Part shown: piece by piece, positions 7,013 to 16,252 of the stretch
Position numbering within the stretch: the first letter of the stretch is position 1
How the letters are laid out: every line of letters begins with the position of its first letter
Assembly: GCA_963666465.1 (NCBI GenBank)
Contig: OY762824.1
Coordinates: forward strand, 5,332,001-5,396,000
DNA: 64,000 nucleotides
Direction: 5' to 3'
Origin: VXYL01 sp963666465
GTDB taxonomy: Bacteria > Pseudomonadota > Gammaproteobacteria > Pseudomonadales > Azotimanducaceae
The notes under the pieces: model-generated
Told to the model about the DNA's origin: nothing
Seen by the model: the letters and a program-made list of their open reading frames with translations, nothing else
Databases searched by the model: none
Program-made: the position numbers and the translations under genes

Positions 7013-9126
7013 GCCCAAGTTTACCAACGAAAAGAATAAACTGTTGTATCTCAACAATTTAGGTTGACCGAATCGCGCGCATGGCACTACATTCGTGCCC
7101 GACGTGATGGTTTCCCCTCAGACGACCGCCTGGTGTGTCCCCCCGGCTGAGGAGGGGATCCCCAAGGCATCGAGGATGGCCTTCTGCTGCGGTTCCGGGC
7201 GCGTCGCCTTGCGCACATGCAGCGTGCGTCCGTCGGCGCGCTTGAACGTCGCGGTCACCCGCTGACGGCCGCCGAGAATCCGTTTGAGCGTCGTCCAGTT
7301 CGCCGTGCGCATCGGCCCGTCGCCGCGCTCGGCCAGACGGGTGCGAATCACCTGGACCCGTTGGTAGGCGATCACCGTGATGAACAGATGGCCCTCGGCA
7401 CGGCGCGGCTTGCGGTGATGGATGGGGCGCAGGCCCAGTTCGGATTTCAGGGAACGGAACGCCGCCTCGACATCCGTGAGCAGGGTGAAGGTGCGCCACA
7501 GGCGCTCCTCGCTGAAGTCGGTCTCGTTGCTGCGCAGGCAATAGACGCCCGGATGGGTGAGCATCGTCCCGGCCACCGGCGTGCGGAGGAAGGTCACCGC
7601 CACGGCCCGTTTGCCGCTCTCGTCGGTTGCCACCGCGATGTCGTAGTGTTGGCCGACACCGCGGCTCTTCTCCACCAGCCGGCCGATGCGTTGCCAGATC
7701 TTTTCCGGCTTCTTCTGCGTGCGCGGCCGCGACAGCCCCTCGTTGATCGCATCGAGATCCCGCTCCAGGCGTTGCGCAAACCGCTCGGCCATGCCGCGCT
7801 CCTTCTCGGCACGCTGCTCGGAGCAGCAGTACAGGCGCACCTCGCCCGCCTCGGCGTCGTCCACCTTCTCCAGATGCACCACCCCGCCGCTGCGGGTGCG
7901 GTGGGCGAGTGCCGCCTCGGGCTCGAAGCGGCGCTTGCGCTCGCGCGAGACCACGATGTAGCGGTACCCGTTCGCCTTCAGCCAGTCGACCTGTCGCTCG
8001 GTGGCGATGCCCCGGTCGAGCACCACCCGCGACCCCGGCGGTGCCCCGAGCGCGTCCAGCATGCCGGAAAGCGTCCGGTCTTCCTTGACGTTGCCCGCGA
8101 ACACCCGCGAACGCCGCACGAAACCACCCCCGTCCAGCACCAGCCCCAGGGTGAGCAGCTTGCAGTCGCTGCGCTTCTCCTTCGAATGCCCCCGCCGCGC
8201 CTCGGGCTGATCCGCCACATCGCCCTCGTAATAGGTGTTGGTCAGATCGTAGAGCGTCACCGTCGGCGCCAGGTCGAACAGGTCCATGGCGCTCTCGAAC
8301 AGATGCGCCTCGATCGCTTCGCGGTGGGCAGCCAAGGCATCCGAGGCCCGGTACAACTGCATCGCCCCCATGGTCTCGAAGTCCACACCCAGCAACTCCC
8401 CCAAGGCACTGCGCTCGCGCAGCCAGGCGTGCGTGGCCCGCTCCGAGGCCGGGTACGCAAGCCGCGCCACGATCGAGGCCACCGCGGCCGTGCACGGCGA
8501 CGCGTTGATGCCCAGGGTCGACAGCAACTCCATCAGGCCCAACCGCTCGACCGCCCACAGTCCCGCCTGCTCGACCGCCCACAGTCCCGCCTGCTCGACG
8601 CCCACGCTGCGCGGGCGCGTCAACTCGAGCGACGCCACGTCCACACGGACCGGATCACGCACCGCTTCGGCGTCCCCCGCCCGGCCGCGGGCCAGCAGTT
8701 GCGCCCCGATCCGTTGCGCTTCTTCCTCGACGGCAGCCGGCGCATCGTCGGTGAGCGGCGCCTGGCCGTTCAAGATCTCGTCGATGCGCCGGCACAGTTC
8801 CGGCCACTCCTCCACAGGCAGGTCGAAATCGCTGCCGAGGTTCAACAACGTGCGCTGGCGGACCTTGGCGCCGTCGCGCCGACTGTGCACGAGGCGGTGG
8901 GAGTGGTAGTCCTGGCCGCCGGTGCGGCGGGTGAGGGTACGGCGGATGAACATGGCGGGTGACGGTAGCGGCGCCCGCCACCCATGTCAACCGACACCAC
9001 CCCATTATGGCACTACATCGGTCGATCCACCCCACCAGGAACCGGAAAACAACGAGTTGCCGACCCCAAAACCGTCAATCACCGCAAGATCGGGCGAAAA
9101 TCACGGGGTTGTTGGTAAAGATGGGC
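7013..9126 (-). mobile_element. IS1634-family insertion sequence, copy 1 (2114 bp)
   Basis: The ends are GCCCAAGTTTACCAAC (7013-7028) and GTTGGTAAAGATGGGC (9111-9126), inverted repeats of 16 bp with two mismatches; TA follows on both outer sides. The single gene is on the minus strand. A second copy of exactly the same length lies at 36780-38893 in opposite orientation, with at least four base differences outside and inside the gene. No convincing target duplication is seen at either copy. Confidence 0.9.
7118..8953 (-). CDS. IS1634-family DDE transposase, copy 1
   Basis: The 611-residue transposase opens with MFIRRTLTRRTGGQDYHSHR and NLGSDFDLPVEEWPELCRRI, the N-terminus of IS1634-group (formerly IS4-group) enzymes. 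Catalytic acidic residues are likely those in TVTLYDLTNTYYEGD, VVLDRGIATERQVDW and the C-terminal LTDVEAAFRSLKSELG. A perfect 24-bp internal duplication encodes EQAGLWAV twice (around residues 124-139). The protein is full length and differs from copy 2 by one residue (Ala in place of Val within SDALAAHREA), so it is probably active. Confidence 0.93.
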   Translation of the reverse strand: MFIRRTLTRRTGGQDYHSHRLVHSRRDGAKVRQRTLLNLGSDFDLPVEEWPELCRRIDEILNGQAPLTDDAPAAVEEEAQRIGAQLLARGRAGDAEAVRDPVRVDVASLELTRPRSVGVEQAGLWAVEQAGLWAVERLGLMELLSTLGINASPCTAAVASIVARLAYPASERATHAWLRERSALGELLGVDFETMGAMQLYRASDALAAHREAIEAHLFESAMDLFDLAPTVTLYDLTNTYYEGDVADQPEARRGHSKEKRSDCKLLTLGLVLDGGGFVRRSRVFAGNVKEDRTLSGMLDALGAPPGSRVVLDRGIATERQVDWLKANGYRYIVVSRERKRRFEPEAALAHRTRSGGVVHLEKVDDAEAGEVRLYCCSEQRAEKERGMAERFAQRLERDLDAINEGLSRPRTQKKPEKIWQRIGRLVEKSRGVGQHYDIAVATDESGKRAVAVTFLRTPVAGTMLTHPGVYCLRSNETDFSEERLWRTFTLLTDVEAAFRSLKSELGLRPIHHRKPRRAEGHLFITVIAYQRVQVIRTRLAERGDGPMRTANWTTLKRILGGRQRVTATFKRADGRTLHVRKATRPEPQQKAILDALGIPSSAGGTHQAVV

Positions 9127-9259
9127 TAGCCGGCAACAGCGACTGATCCGGTCGATACGGGCGAAACGTCGTCGGCATCACCGCAGCCCAAGAACACAGT
9201 CCCCCACTGTCCCGTTCCGCTTTCTGCGGCGCAGCCTCCTGGCCGGTGGCTGGGGGTCG

Positions 9260-9288
9260 TGGTTATCGCTCGCTCATTGGCCTATAGT
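9260..9288 (+). promoter_or_regulatory. Possible sigma70 promoter for the amidohydrolase gene
   Basis: TGGTTA (9260-9265) and TATAGT (9283-9288) are separated by 17 bp, ahead of the ATG at 9317. The -10 is good, the -35 matches only three of six positions. The 190 bp between IS1634 copy 1 and the gene hold nothing else recognisable. Confidence 0.3.
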
Positions 9289-9316
9289 TGGCTGCAGTCG
9301 AAGTCGGGAGGGACCG

Positions 9317-10972
9317 ATGGGACACGATCTGGTAATTCGAGGCGGGACGCTGGTGGACGGCACGGGCACAGCGCCGGTGCCGGCGGATGTGGCGATCGAC
9401 GGCGACACCATCGTCGAGATTGGCGAGGTGGCCGGCAAAGGCCGTGAGGAAATCCGCGCCGACGGCCTCAACGTGTCGCCGGGATTCATCGACCTGCACA
9501 CGCATCTGGACGCGCAGATCGGCTGGGATCCGCAGGTCACCTCGGTGTCCTGGCACGGCGTCACCACGGCGTTGCTCGGCAACTGCGGCGTCACCTTCGC
9601 GCCTTGCAAGGCGTCGGACCGAGAATTCCTCGCCGGCATGATGGAGACGGTCGAGGACATCCCCAAGAACGCCATCCTGCACGGCCTGCCGTGGAACTGG
9701 GAGTCCTACGGCGGCTATCTCGACGCGCTGGAAGCGCTGAGGCCGTCCATCAACATTGCCGGCCTGGTCGGCCACTGCGCGGTGCGCTTCTACGTCATGG
9801 GCGAACGCGCCGTGGAAGAGCCGGCCACCGACGACGAGGTGCGGCAGATTGCCGAACTCGCTGGGCAGTCGGTGCGCGAAGGCGCGGTGGGCTTCTCCAC
9901 CAATCGCCTGCCCGGGCACCGGCTGCCGGACGGTCGTTCCATCCCCGGCACGTTCGCGCATCGCGATGAGCTGCGGGCGGTGGCGAAGGAAGTGGGCGCG
10001 GCCGGCGGCATCATGCAAACCGTCTCGGACTTCCGCGACTTCGACGCCGAACTCGACCTGATTCGCGACGAAGCGCGAACCGCACGCGGGGCGCTGTTCA
10101 GCACCGCAGCGGAAATCGGCGTCGAGCGCATGGACGAGCGCGTCAAGGCGATGCGGGCCGAGGGACTCAACGTCACCTCCGTGACGGTGCCGCGCAGCGG
10201 GGGCGGCGTCGGCGGCCTCTCCACAAACAACTTCTTCCGTACCGATGGCTGGAACGAGCTGCGCAAGCTCGATCTCGATGGTCGCCTGAAGGCGATTCGC
10301 GATCCCGAAACCCGCCGCCGTCTGGTGGACGAGGTGAAGGCGCAGGGCGATCAGGCGGCAGAGGGCATGAAGCGCTGGTTCTACATGGGCGACCAGGCGC
10401 GTCCCTGCTACACCCACAGCCTGGACCAGAGCCTCTATCATCAGGCCAAGGCCTTGGGCGAGCATCCTGTGGAAACGTGGCTGCGAATCAGCAACCAGAC
10501 CGATGGCAAGGCGCTGTTCCACCTGCGCGGCTTCAACGTGGATCTTTCCGCGCTCGAAGGTCTCATCCGCACGGAGTGGGCCATGCCGGGGCTCGGCGAT
10601 GCCGGGGCCCACGTCAGTCAGATGATCGATTCGGGCTGGTCCACCTTCATCCTCTCGCACTGGCATCGCGACACTGGCGTCTATTCCATCGAGGAAGCGG
10701 TGCGCCGCATTAGCGCCGTACCGGCGGGCGTCCTGGGGCTGACCGACCGCGGCACCATCGAAGTCGGCAAGCGCGCCGACGTGAACGTGTTCGACATCTC
10801 CCGCCTGGAGGAGCGCATGCCCGAGATCGTGCATGACTTCCCCTTCGGCGCCCCGCGCTTCATCCAGCGCGCCGCCGGCTACAAGGCGACGGTCTGCAAC
10901 GGCGCCGTGGTGCTGCGCGACGACGAGCTGACAGAGGAGAGAGCGGGGCAGGTGCTCCGCAGCAGCGCATAG
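9317..10972 (+). CDS. N-acyl-D-amino-acid deacylase family amidohydrolase
   Basis: This 551-residue metal-dependent hydrolase has the amidohydrolase opening MGHDLVIRGGTLVDGTG and the metal site GFIDLHTHLDAQIGWDP. LLGNCGVTFAPC is characteristic of the D-aminoacylase/dihydroorotase-like group, and GLGDAGAHVSQ supplies the late Asp and His. D-aminoacylases release D-amino acids from N-acylated forms in the cytoplasm; several relatives act on other amides, so the substrate is uncertain. The ATG is preceded by GGGAGGGACC. The gene stands alone and converges on queC, with a hairpin between them. Confidence 0.88.
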   Translation: MGHDLVIRGGTLVDGTGTAPVPADVAIDGDTIVEIGEVAGKGREEIRADGLNVSPGFIDLHTHLDAQIGWDPQVTSVSWHGVTTALLGNCGVTFAPCKASDREFLAGMMETVEDIPKNAILHGLPWNWESYGGYLDALEALRPSINIAGLVGHCAVRFYVMGERAVEEPATDDEVRQIAELAGQSVREGAVGFSTNRLPGHRLPDGRSIPGTFAHRDELRAVAKEVGAAGGIMQTVSDFRDFDAELDLIRDEARTARGALFSTAAEIGVERMDERVKAMRAEGLNVTSVTVPRSGGGVGGLSTNNFFRTDGWNELRKLDLDGRLKAIRDPETRRRLVDEVKAQGDQAAEGMKRWFYMGDQARPCYTHSLDQSLYHQAKALGEHPVETWLRISNQTDGKALFHLRGFNVDLSALEGLIRTEWAMPGLGDAGAHVSQMIDSGWSTFILSHWHRDTGVYSIEEAVRRISAVPAGVLGLTDRGTIEVGKRADVNVFDISRLEERMPEIVHDFPFGAPRFIQRAAGYKATVCNGAVVLRDDELTEERAGQVLRSSA

Positions 10973-11005
10973 CGGCGGCGCCAGAACTCGGGCGGGAGAG
11001 CATCT

Positions 11006-11035
11006 TCTCCAGAGAGGAGGCACCTTCTCTGGAGA
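11006..11035. terminator. Hairpin between convergent genes
   Basis: TCTCCAGAGA (11006-11015) and TCTCTGGAGA (11026-11035) form a perfect 10-bp stem around a 10-nt loop. It lies between the ends of the amidohydrolase and queC genes and could act in both directions. No U-tract follows, so it may be a stabilising or Rho-associated structure rather than a classical terminator. The remaining 150 bp hold purine-rich short repeats only. Confidence 0.4.
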
Positions 11036-11183
11036 GGGTGTCTCCTCTCTGGGACGGAGGGCATCTTGCCTCCCCGTTGCCCGGAGGGCACCAATTCACC
11101 GCCACGCCTCGACGGTGCCCTCGGAAACGCGCCTGGCGGCGTATAGAGGCAGGATGACCTCCCTTCAGATGGCCCGTTCCTGA

Positions 11184-11882
11184 TCACTGGTAGCGGGTGG
11201 GGTCTGGCAGTCCTGCGTCCATGAAGCCGGCTCGGCGGATGCGGCAACTGTCGCAGCGGCCGCATCCGCTGCCGCTGGGGTCGGGCTGGTAGCAGGAGAT
11301 GGTGTCGGCATAGTTGACGCCCAGGGTTGTGCCGCGGGTGATGATCTTTGCCTTGGTGAGGTGAATGAGCGGCGCCTCGATGCGGATTCGCTGGCCTTCC
11401 ACGCCGTCCTTGGTGGCGACGTTGGCGAGCGCTTCGAATTGGGCGATGAACTCTGGGCGGCAGTCTGGGTAGCCGGAGTAGTCCACCGCGTTCACGCCGA
11501 TGAAGATGCGATGGGCGCAAAGGGTCTCTGCCCAGGTGAGGGCGAGGGCAAGAAGCACGGTGTTGCGGGCCGGGACGTAGGTGACCGGAATGCCTTCCGT
11601 GGGCGCCTCCGGCACGGCGATGTCGGGGTCGGTGAGCGCAGAACCACCGAAGGCGGCGAGGTCGATGGGGACGACCCGATGCGCCACGCCAGGCCAGCCC
11701 GCCACCACCCGACGGGCGGCGGCAAGTTCCACGGCGTGGCGCTGGCCGTAGTCCACGGACAATGCGTGGCACTCGAAGCCTCGTTCCAGCGCGATGGCCA
11801 GCGTCGTCGCGGAGTCGAGCCCGCCGGATACCAGCACCACGGCGCGTGGCGATGCCCCGCCTTCGTCAGCGGCCGGGGACAT
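11184..11882 (-). CDS. queC: 7-cyano-7-deazaguanine (preQ0) synthase
   Basis: QueC converts 7-carboxy-7-deazaguanine to preQ0 using ATP and ammonia, in the queuosine pathway. The PP-loop SGGLDSATTLAIALERG is near the N-terminus, followed by SVDYGQRH, VTYVPARNT and the zinc-binding cysteine cluster CGRCDSCRIRRAGF at the C-terminus. The protein is 232 residues from ATG 11882, a normal length; a longer frame reaches 11933 but adds a Cys-rich stretch not seen in the family. The start overlaps the end of queE by 17 bases, so the two are probably translated together. It is the last gene of the tol-pal block. Confidence 0.93.
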   Translation of the reverse strand: MSPAADEGGASPRAVVLVSGGLDSATTLAIALERGFECHALSVDYGQRHAVELAAARRVVAGWPGVAHRVVPIDLAAFGGSALTDPDIAVPEAPTEGIPVTYVPARNTVLLALALTWAETLCAHRIFIGVNAVDYSGYPDCRPEFIAQFEALANVATKDGVEGQRIRIEAPLIHLTKAKIITRGTTLGVNYADTISCYQPDPSGSGCGRCDSCRIRRAGFMDAGLPDPTRYQ

Positions 11883-12510
11883 CGCCCCAAAGCACCTTGT
11901 GCAGTTGCAGTTGGAAGCGCACGTCGAGGCCATCCTGCAGAATCCAGTCGGCCAGCGTCGAGGGTTCCAACTCGCCGGTCGAAGGCGAGAACAGCACCTC
12001 GCTCACGCGTTCCCCCAAGCGGTATTCCTCGCAGCGCATCCGCGCCCACTCGTAGTCGCGCCGGTCGCAGATGACGAACTTGACCTGATCGCCGACGCGC
12101 AAGCGCCCAATGTTGGCGTAGTCGTTGCGGGCGGATTCGCCAGAGCCGGGCGTCTTGAGGTCCATCACCCGCGACACCCGTTCGTCCACAGCCGAGATGT
12201 CGAGCGCGCCGCTCGTTTCGAGCGACACGACACGGCCGGCATCGCACAGGCGCGTCAGCAGTTCGAGGCAGGCGGCTTGGGCGAGGGGCTCGCCGCCGGT
12301 GACGGTGACGTAGCGGGCGCCGGTCGCGTCCACGCGACGCAGGATGTCGTCGATGGCCAGCACCTTGCCGCCAGAAAAGGCATAGGCGGTGTCGCAGTAG
12401 CCGCAGCGCAGAGGGCAGCCGGTCAGCCGCACGAACGCCGTGGGCCTTCCCACGAACGCAGACTCGCCTTGCAGCGAGTGAAAGATCTCGGTGATGCGCA
12501 GCGTCGCCAC
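11866..12510 (-). CDS. queE: 7-carboxy-7-deazaguanine synthase (radical SAM)
   Basis: QueE rearranges 6-carboxytetrahydropterin to 7-carboxy-7-deazaguanine. The start MATLRITEIFHSLQGESAFV is typical, and the radical-SAM cluster motif is GCPLRCGYCDTAYAF (C-x3-C-x2-C), followed by VTVTGGEPLAQAACLELL, the SAM-binding GGE motif. It has 214 residues, starts at GTG 12510 and overlaps queC. QueD and folE are not in the window. Position after cpoB is the usual gammaproteobacterial arrangement. Confidence 0.93.
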   Translation of the reverse strand: MATLRITEIFHSLQGESAFVGRPTAFVRLTGCPLRCGYCDTAYAFSGGKVLAIDDILRRVDATGARYVTVTGGEPLAQAACLELLTRLCDAGRVVSLETSGALDISAVDERVSRVMDLKTPGSGESARNDYANIGRLRVGDQVKFVICDRRDYEWARMRCEEYRLGERVSEVLFSPSTGELEPSTLADWILQDGLDVRFQLQLHKVLWGDVPGR

Positions 12511-12521
12511 GCGCTACGCCT

Positions 12522-13343
12522 TCAGCGGATTTCGGCAGCGTATGACTGCGCGAGGCTGGCTGCGGAACTGTCGGGGAACTGCTCGATCAAGCGGTCGAGA
12601 TACGCCAGCGCGGCCGGGGTGTCGCCGAGCCGGTGATACACCACGCCAAGCTTGTAGAGAGCGTCCTGCACCTTGGCGTGCTGCGGATGGAGGGTGACCA
12701 CCTGCACGAAAGCCTGGCGCGAGAGCTCGAGTTCCTCCTGCGCCAACTGCAGCTCGCCCACCCAGTAGAGGGCGTTGGGGGTGTGACGTCCACCGGGGTA
12801 ATCGACGACGAGAGCATTGAACCGCTCGATGGCGAGTCGGTAGCCGGCGAGCTGTTCGGTGGCGGGCTGGTTTTGCGACTTGGCGACGAGTTCGAAGGCG
12901 GCGCGGTAGGCGTCTTCTTCGGTGGTGGGCTCCGTCGGAGCCGCTTGCGACGGGGTCAGTCCGCGGTCTGGCTGCGCCGGGATTGGCGCCGGTGGTGCGC
13001 GCAGGTCTGTCAGACGGGCATCGATCTCGATGTAGCGCTCGCGTTGCTCCCTGGCGAGGCGGTCCACTCGCCATGTGAGCTCCTCCACCAACCCCGTGAG
13101 GCCGCGGACTTCCTCCTCCAGGGTCTGGATGCGGTAGTAGAGCGCAGCCGTGCCGGCGCGTTCTTCGGCGTCTTCCACACGGGGCCTCGGCGCTCGAGGA
13201 TCGATGTCGCGGGTCGTGTTGGCGGCGGCTTGGCGAGGCTGCACGGCCTCGCTGCGTTCCTCCACCGGAGCGGCGGCATCGGCGGCGCCCGCCAGGCCCA
13301 CGAGAAGGCAGGAAGCGAGCAGCGAAAGCGATTGGGCATTCAT
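12522..13343 (-). CDS. cpoB: Tol-Pal coordination protein CpoB (YbgF)
   Basis: CpoB is a periplasmic protein that links Tol-Pal with cell-wall synthesis at division. The start MNAQSLSLLASCLLVGLAGA is a signal peptide, which is why ATG 13343 is preferred over an earlier start at 13424. Next comes a coiled-coil segment (residues about 60-100, LYYRIQTLEEEVRGLTGLVE), a Pro-rich linker, and C-terminal TPR repeats (YRAAFELVAK, ALYWVGELQLAQEELELSRQ, ALYKLGVVYHRLGDTPAALA). Its 273 residues and its place after pal fit the family. Confidence 0.92.
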   Translation of the reverse strand: MNAQSLSLLASCLLVGLAGAADAAAPVEERSEAVQPRQAAANTTRDIDPRAPRPRVEDAEERAGTAALYYRIQTLEEEVRGLTGLVEELTWRVDRLAREQRERYIEIDARLTDLRAPPAPIPAQPDRGLTPSQAAPTEPTTEEDAYRAAFELVAKSQNQPATEQLAGYRLAIERFNALVVDYPGGRHTPNALYWVGELQLAQEELELSRQAFVQVVTLHPQHAKVQDALYKLGVVYHRLGDTPAALAYLDRLIEQFPDSSAASLAQSYAAEIR

Positions 13344-13477
13344 GCACGACTCACCCCGTGCGGCCGGCAGAGCGGCAACGGAAGGCACGGCACGCGACAG
13401 CGCCCTCAAGACCGCCATCGCCAACCGCGCTCACCGCCCAGGCCAGCGTCGCCTGGCGCGACGCTGCTGCCCGCCGG

Positions 13478-14008
13478 CTAGCGATAGATCAGTTCCGCTC
13501 GCCGATTGCGCGACCAAGCGGCCTCGTCGTGGCCGGGATCCGCCGGACGCTCTTCGCCGTAGCTCACCGAGTCCACCTGCGTCGCTCGCACGCCGGAGGA
13601 GGTCAGGAAGCCCTCCACGGCACCCGAGCGTCGTTCGCCCAGCGCAAGGTTGTATTCCCGGGTGCCCCGCTCATCGCAATGTCCTTCGATGACGACGGAA
13701 CGGTACGGAAAGTCGCGCAGGAATTTTGCATGCATTTGCAGCACGGCCAGATCCCGCTGCGACAACGTCGCCTGGTCGAAATCGAAGTAGAACGTCCGCG
13801 ACAGCGGATTGCCGCTGATATCGACAGGGTTGCCCTCGGCATCCATGCGCTTGGGCGGTTCCTCCACGGGCGGCGGCGGCGTGGTCTCGACCACCGGCGC
13901 CGGATCGTCCGGTGGCTCTACCGGATCCGGATCGGACTTGCATCCCACCAAGACGAGCGTCGCCACGACACCCGCCACGCCGAGCAGGCGGCCAATCTTG
14001 TGCGTCAT
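13478..14008 (-). CDS. pal: Peptidoglycan-associated lipoprotein Pal
   Basis: Pal anchors the outer membrane to peptidoglycan and is the partner of TolB and TolA. The N-terminus MTHKIGRLLGVAGVVATLVL ends in the lipobox LVGC, followed by a Pro-rich linker. The OmpA-like domain begins near TFYFDFDQATLS, with VVIEGHCDERGTREYNLALG as the diaminopimelate-binding motif and RNRRAELIYR at the end. It has 176 residues, normal for Pal. The 127-bp gap to tolB contains degenerate 25-bp repeats. Confidence 0.95.
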   Translation of the reverse strand: MTHKIGRLLGVAGVVATLVLVGCKSDPDPVEPPDDPAPVVETTPPPPVEEPPKRMDAEGNPVDISGNPLSRTFYFDFDQATLSQRDLAVLQMHAKFLRDFPYRSVVIEGHCDERGTREYNLALGERRSGAVEGFLTSSGVRATQVDSVSYGEERPADPGHDEAAWSRNRRAELIYR

Positions 14009-14032
14009 TGTTCCCTCCGAAACTGCTCTTTC

Positions 14033-14108
14033 AAACTCGTTCCACTCGTTGTCCAGAAAACTCGTTTCACTCGTTGTTCAAAGAACTCGTCACTCGCTGC
14101 ACTTGTTC
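14033..14108. repeat. Degenerate ~25-bp tandem repeat between tolB and pal
   Basis: Three units are built on AACTCGTTCCACTCGTTGTC (14033-14056), AACTCGTTTCACTCGTTGTT (about 14058-14083) and AACTCGTCACTCGCTGCACT (14084-14108). The array lies in the tolB-pal intergenic region, just upstream of the pal ribosome-binding site on the minus strand. It may affect mRNA structure or just be slippage-derived sequence. Confidence 0.7.
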
Positions 14109-14135
14109 CAACTCTTCACAACGCCAAATCGAACG

Positions 14136-15533
14136 CTATTCGATGCCCGAGACGATTCTCGTCGTGTCCAGAAACGGCGACCAGGTGGGCTCGCGAACGT
14201 CTCCCGAAGCAGAGCGTAATTGGTACGTCGCGCCGCCGTCAATTGATACCACTGCAAGAATGCCCCGTCCGGCATCCTGGGTGGCATAGATCAGCATCGC
14301 CCCGTTGGGCGCGACCGATGGCGATTCATCCAGTGAAGTGGTGGTCAGCACCCGCGGCAGGTCGTCCCGTTCCAGGTCCTTCCAGGCGATGTGATAGGTG
14401 CCGTCGCGTCGATGCACATAGACGAGATGGCGCTGATCCGGCAGCAGCCGGGCACGGGCGTTGTAGTCGCCGTGGAAAGTGAGGCGCTCGACGAACAGGG
14501 TGGCGAGATCCACCTGATAGATCTGCGGCCGCCGGCCTCGGTCCGAGGTGAAGATCAGCGCGTCCCCGGCGGCGTTCCAGGTGGGCTCCGTGTCGATGGC
14601 GCCGGGATGCCGCGTGACGCGGCGCAACGCCCCGCTGGCAATGTCCTGGGTGTAGATCTCCGAATTGCCGTCGCGCGACAGCGACATCGCCAGCGTGCCG
14701 CCATCGGGCGAGAAGGCCGGCGCGCCGTTGATGCCCTCGAAATTGGCGACGATGCGGCGTTCGCCGCCATCGACGTTATGGACGACAATGCTGGACTTGC
14801 CGGTCTCGAAGGAGACGTAGGCGACGCGCCTGCCGTCGGGAGACCAGCCAGGCGACATCACGGGCTCCGTGGACTCGAATATCGTCCGCGCCCGTTCGCC
14901 GTCGGAATCCGCCAGCCGAAGCTGGTAGCGAGCATAGTTCGTGGCCGGGTTCTGCACCAGGACGTACAGAATCCGGGTTGAGAAAGCGCCCCGCACGCCG
15001 GTGATGGCGGCGTAGGCTTCGTCCGAAATGCGATGCGCCACGTCGCGCATGTGTACCGGCGCGGCGACGAGGCGACGCGCCAGAAGCTCGCGCCCGGCGT
15101 TGACGTCGTAAAGACGCCAGGCAACGCCCAGATCGCCGTCCGCCTCCGAATAGGCGCGGCCGATGAGCAGATAGTCCATGCCGACGATGCGCCAGTCGCG
15201 GAAAAAGACATCCTCCGGCGTCGTCGGATATGAAAGCATGTTCTCCCGCGACAGGGTGGCGAACTGGCCGCTGCGCAAGAGGTCGAAGGCGATGACATCG
15301 GCCATGCCGGCGGCGACCGGGGCGGCTGTTGCGTCGAACGGCACCACGGCGATGCGCGCAGGGTTGTCGCGCCCCTCGGAAATGACGATCTCGAGATCTT
15401 CCGCCGCATGGGCGCCGGTTGCCGCGACGAGCGCGAGGGCCGCCAGTGCCGCAAGGCATGTCCGGCCGAGAGCGTGTTGCGAGGCTGAGGCTGGCGGCAA
15501 ACGCCTTCTTCCGGCAAGCGGGGCAGCAATCAC
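14136..15533 (-). CDS. tolB: Tol-Pal translocation protein TolB
   Basis: TolB is the periplasmic beta-propeller that binds Pal and is controlled by TolA. After a signal sequence (LAALAALALVAATGAHAAED) comes the N-terminal domain (ILYVLVQNPATNYARYQL is at its end), then propeller repeats with SPGWSPDGRRVAYVSFETGK, GAPAFSPDGGTLAMSLSRDG and EPTWNAAGDALIFTSDRG. The GTG start at 15533 overlaps the tolA stop (GTGA), so translation is coupled. Length 465 aa, slightly longer than usual because of the N-terminal leader; an internal start cannot be excluded. Confidence 0.95.
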   Translation of the reverse strand: MIAAPLAGRRRLPPASASQHALGRTCLAALAALALVAATGAHAAEDLEIVISEGRDNPARIAVVPFDATAAPVAAGMADVIAFDLLRSGQFATLSRENMLSYPTTPEDVFFRDWRIVGMDYLLIGRAYSEADGDLGVAWRLYDVNAGRELLARRLVAAPVHMRDVAHRISDEAYAAITGVRGAFSTRILYVLVQNPATNYARYQLRLADSDGERARTIFESTEPVMSPGWSPDGRRVAYVSFETGKSSIVVHNVDGGERRIVANFEGINGAPAFSPDGGTLAMSLSRDGNSEIYTQDIASGALRRVTRHPGAIDTEPTWNAAGDALIFTSDRGRRPQIYQVDLATLFVERLTFHGDYNARARLLPDQRHLVYVHRRDGTYHIAWKDLERDDLPRVLTTTSLDESPSVAPNGAMLIYATQDAGRGILAVVSIDGGATYQLRSASGDVREPTWSPFLDTTRIVSGIE

Positions 15534-16252
15534 CTGAGCAGATCCTCCGGCTTGAACAGCAGCGTGAATTTGCGGAACCGAGCCTCGAACAGGGTGCGGT
15601 CGCCCGGCACTTCAAAGCGTCCCACCTTGCGCACCGCCGCCTCGGCCGAGCGGTCGAACGGTGCGTGTCCACTCGATTCGGTGAGGGTGACCGCCAAAAG
15701 GTCACCGGACGGCACCAGCTCCACCAGGAGGCGGGCCTGCATGTCGTTGCGGGCGCTTGGCGGTCGCGACCATTGCTCCACCACGGCGCGGTGGATGGCG
15801 TGGATGTAGTCCATGGCCGCATCCTCGATGGCTGGATCCGCGAGGCCGGCGGCTTCGGCGGCGAGAGCGGAGTTCATGGCGAGCTCGGCGAGTTCGCGCA
15901 GGCGTCGCTCCCGCTCCGCCCGTTCGCGTTCCGCCTGCCCTCGGGCGCGTTCGGCTGCCGGGTCGGGCCTGGGAGGCTGCAGGGCGGGCTTGGGCTTCGC
16001 ACGAGGCGCCGGTTGCACCCGCTGCGGCGGTGGCGTGGCGGCCTGCACCGGCTTCGGGCGAGCTTGCGGCTTGGCTGGCTCGGGCAGGTTCAGGAGTTTC
16101 GCCTGAATCATGCGCGGCTTGATGGTCTCGCGCAGCGCCTGTTCCGGCGCCATGCCGCCGGCGAGCGCAAGCAGGGCGGCGGCATGGACGGCGATAGCCA
16201 GCAGCAAGGGCATCGCATAGTCGCGCGCCGCGTCCACGGCAACGGCGCTCAT
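15530..16252 (-). CDS. tolA: Cell envelope integrity protein TolA
   Basis: TolA spans the periplasm and transmits energy from TolQR to TolB-Pal. One transmembrane helix is near the start (MPLLLAIAVHAAALLALAGG). A Pro/Ala/Lys-rich stretch (residues 55-95) and a charged helix (ERARGQAERERAERERRLRE) form a short domain II. The C-terminal domain has YIHAIHRAVVEQWSRP and a TonB-like end. At 240 residues it is shorter than the E. coli protein, mainly in domain II. It overlaps tolR and tolB by four bases each. Confidence 0.92.
   Translation of the reverse strand: MSAVAVDAARDYAMPLLLAIAVHAAALLALAGGMAPEQALRETIKPRMIQAKLLNLPEPAKPQARPKPVQAATPPPQRVQPAPRAKPKPALQPPRPDPAAERARGQAERERAERERRLRELAELAMNSALAAEAAGLADPAIEDAAMDYIHAIHRAVVEQWSRPPSARNDMQARLLVELVPSGDLLAVTLTESSGHAPFDRSAEAAVRKVGRFEVPGDRTLFEARFRKFTLLFKPEDLLR

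Noticed and set aside
7217..8962. Long open frame on the plus strand opposite IS1634 transposase copy 1 (and the same at 36938-38689 opposite copy 2)
   Set aside because: It is the antisense shadow of the transposase in GC-rich DNA: no domain is recognisable, and composition follows the third-codon GC bias of the real gene.
14033..14108. CRISPR-like array in the tolB-pal gap
   Set aside because: The units are contiguous and degenerate, without spacers.
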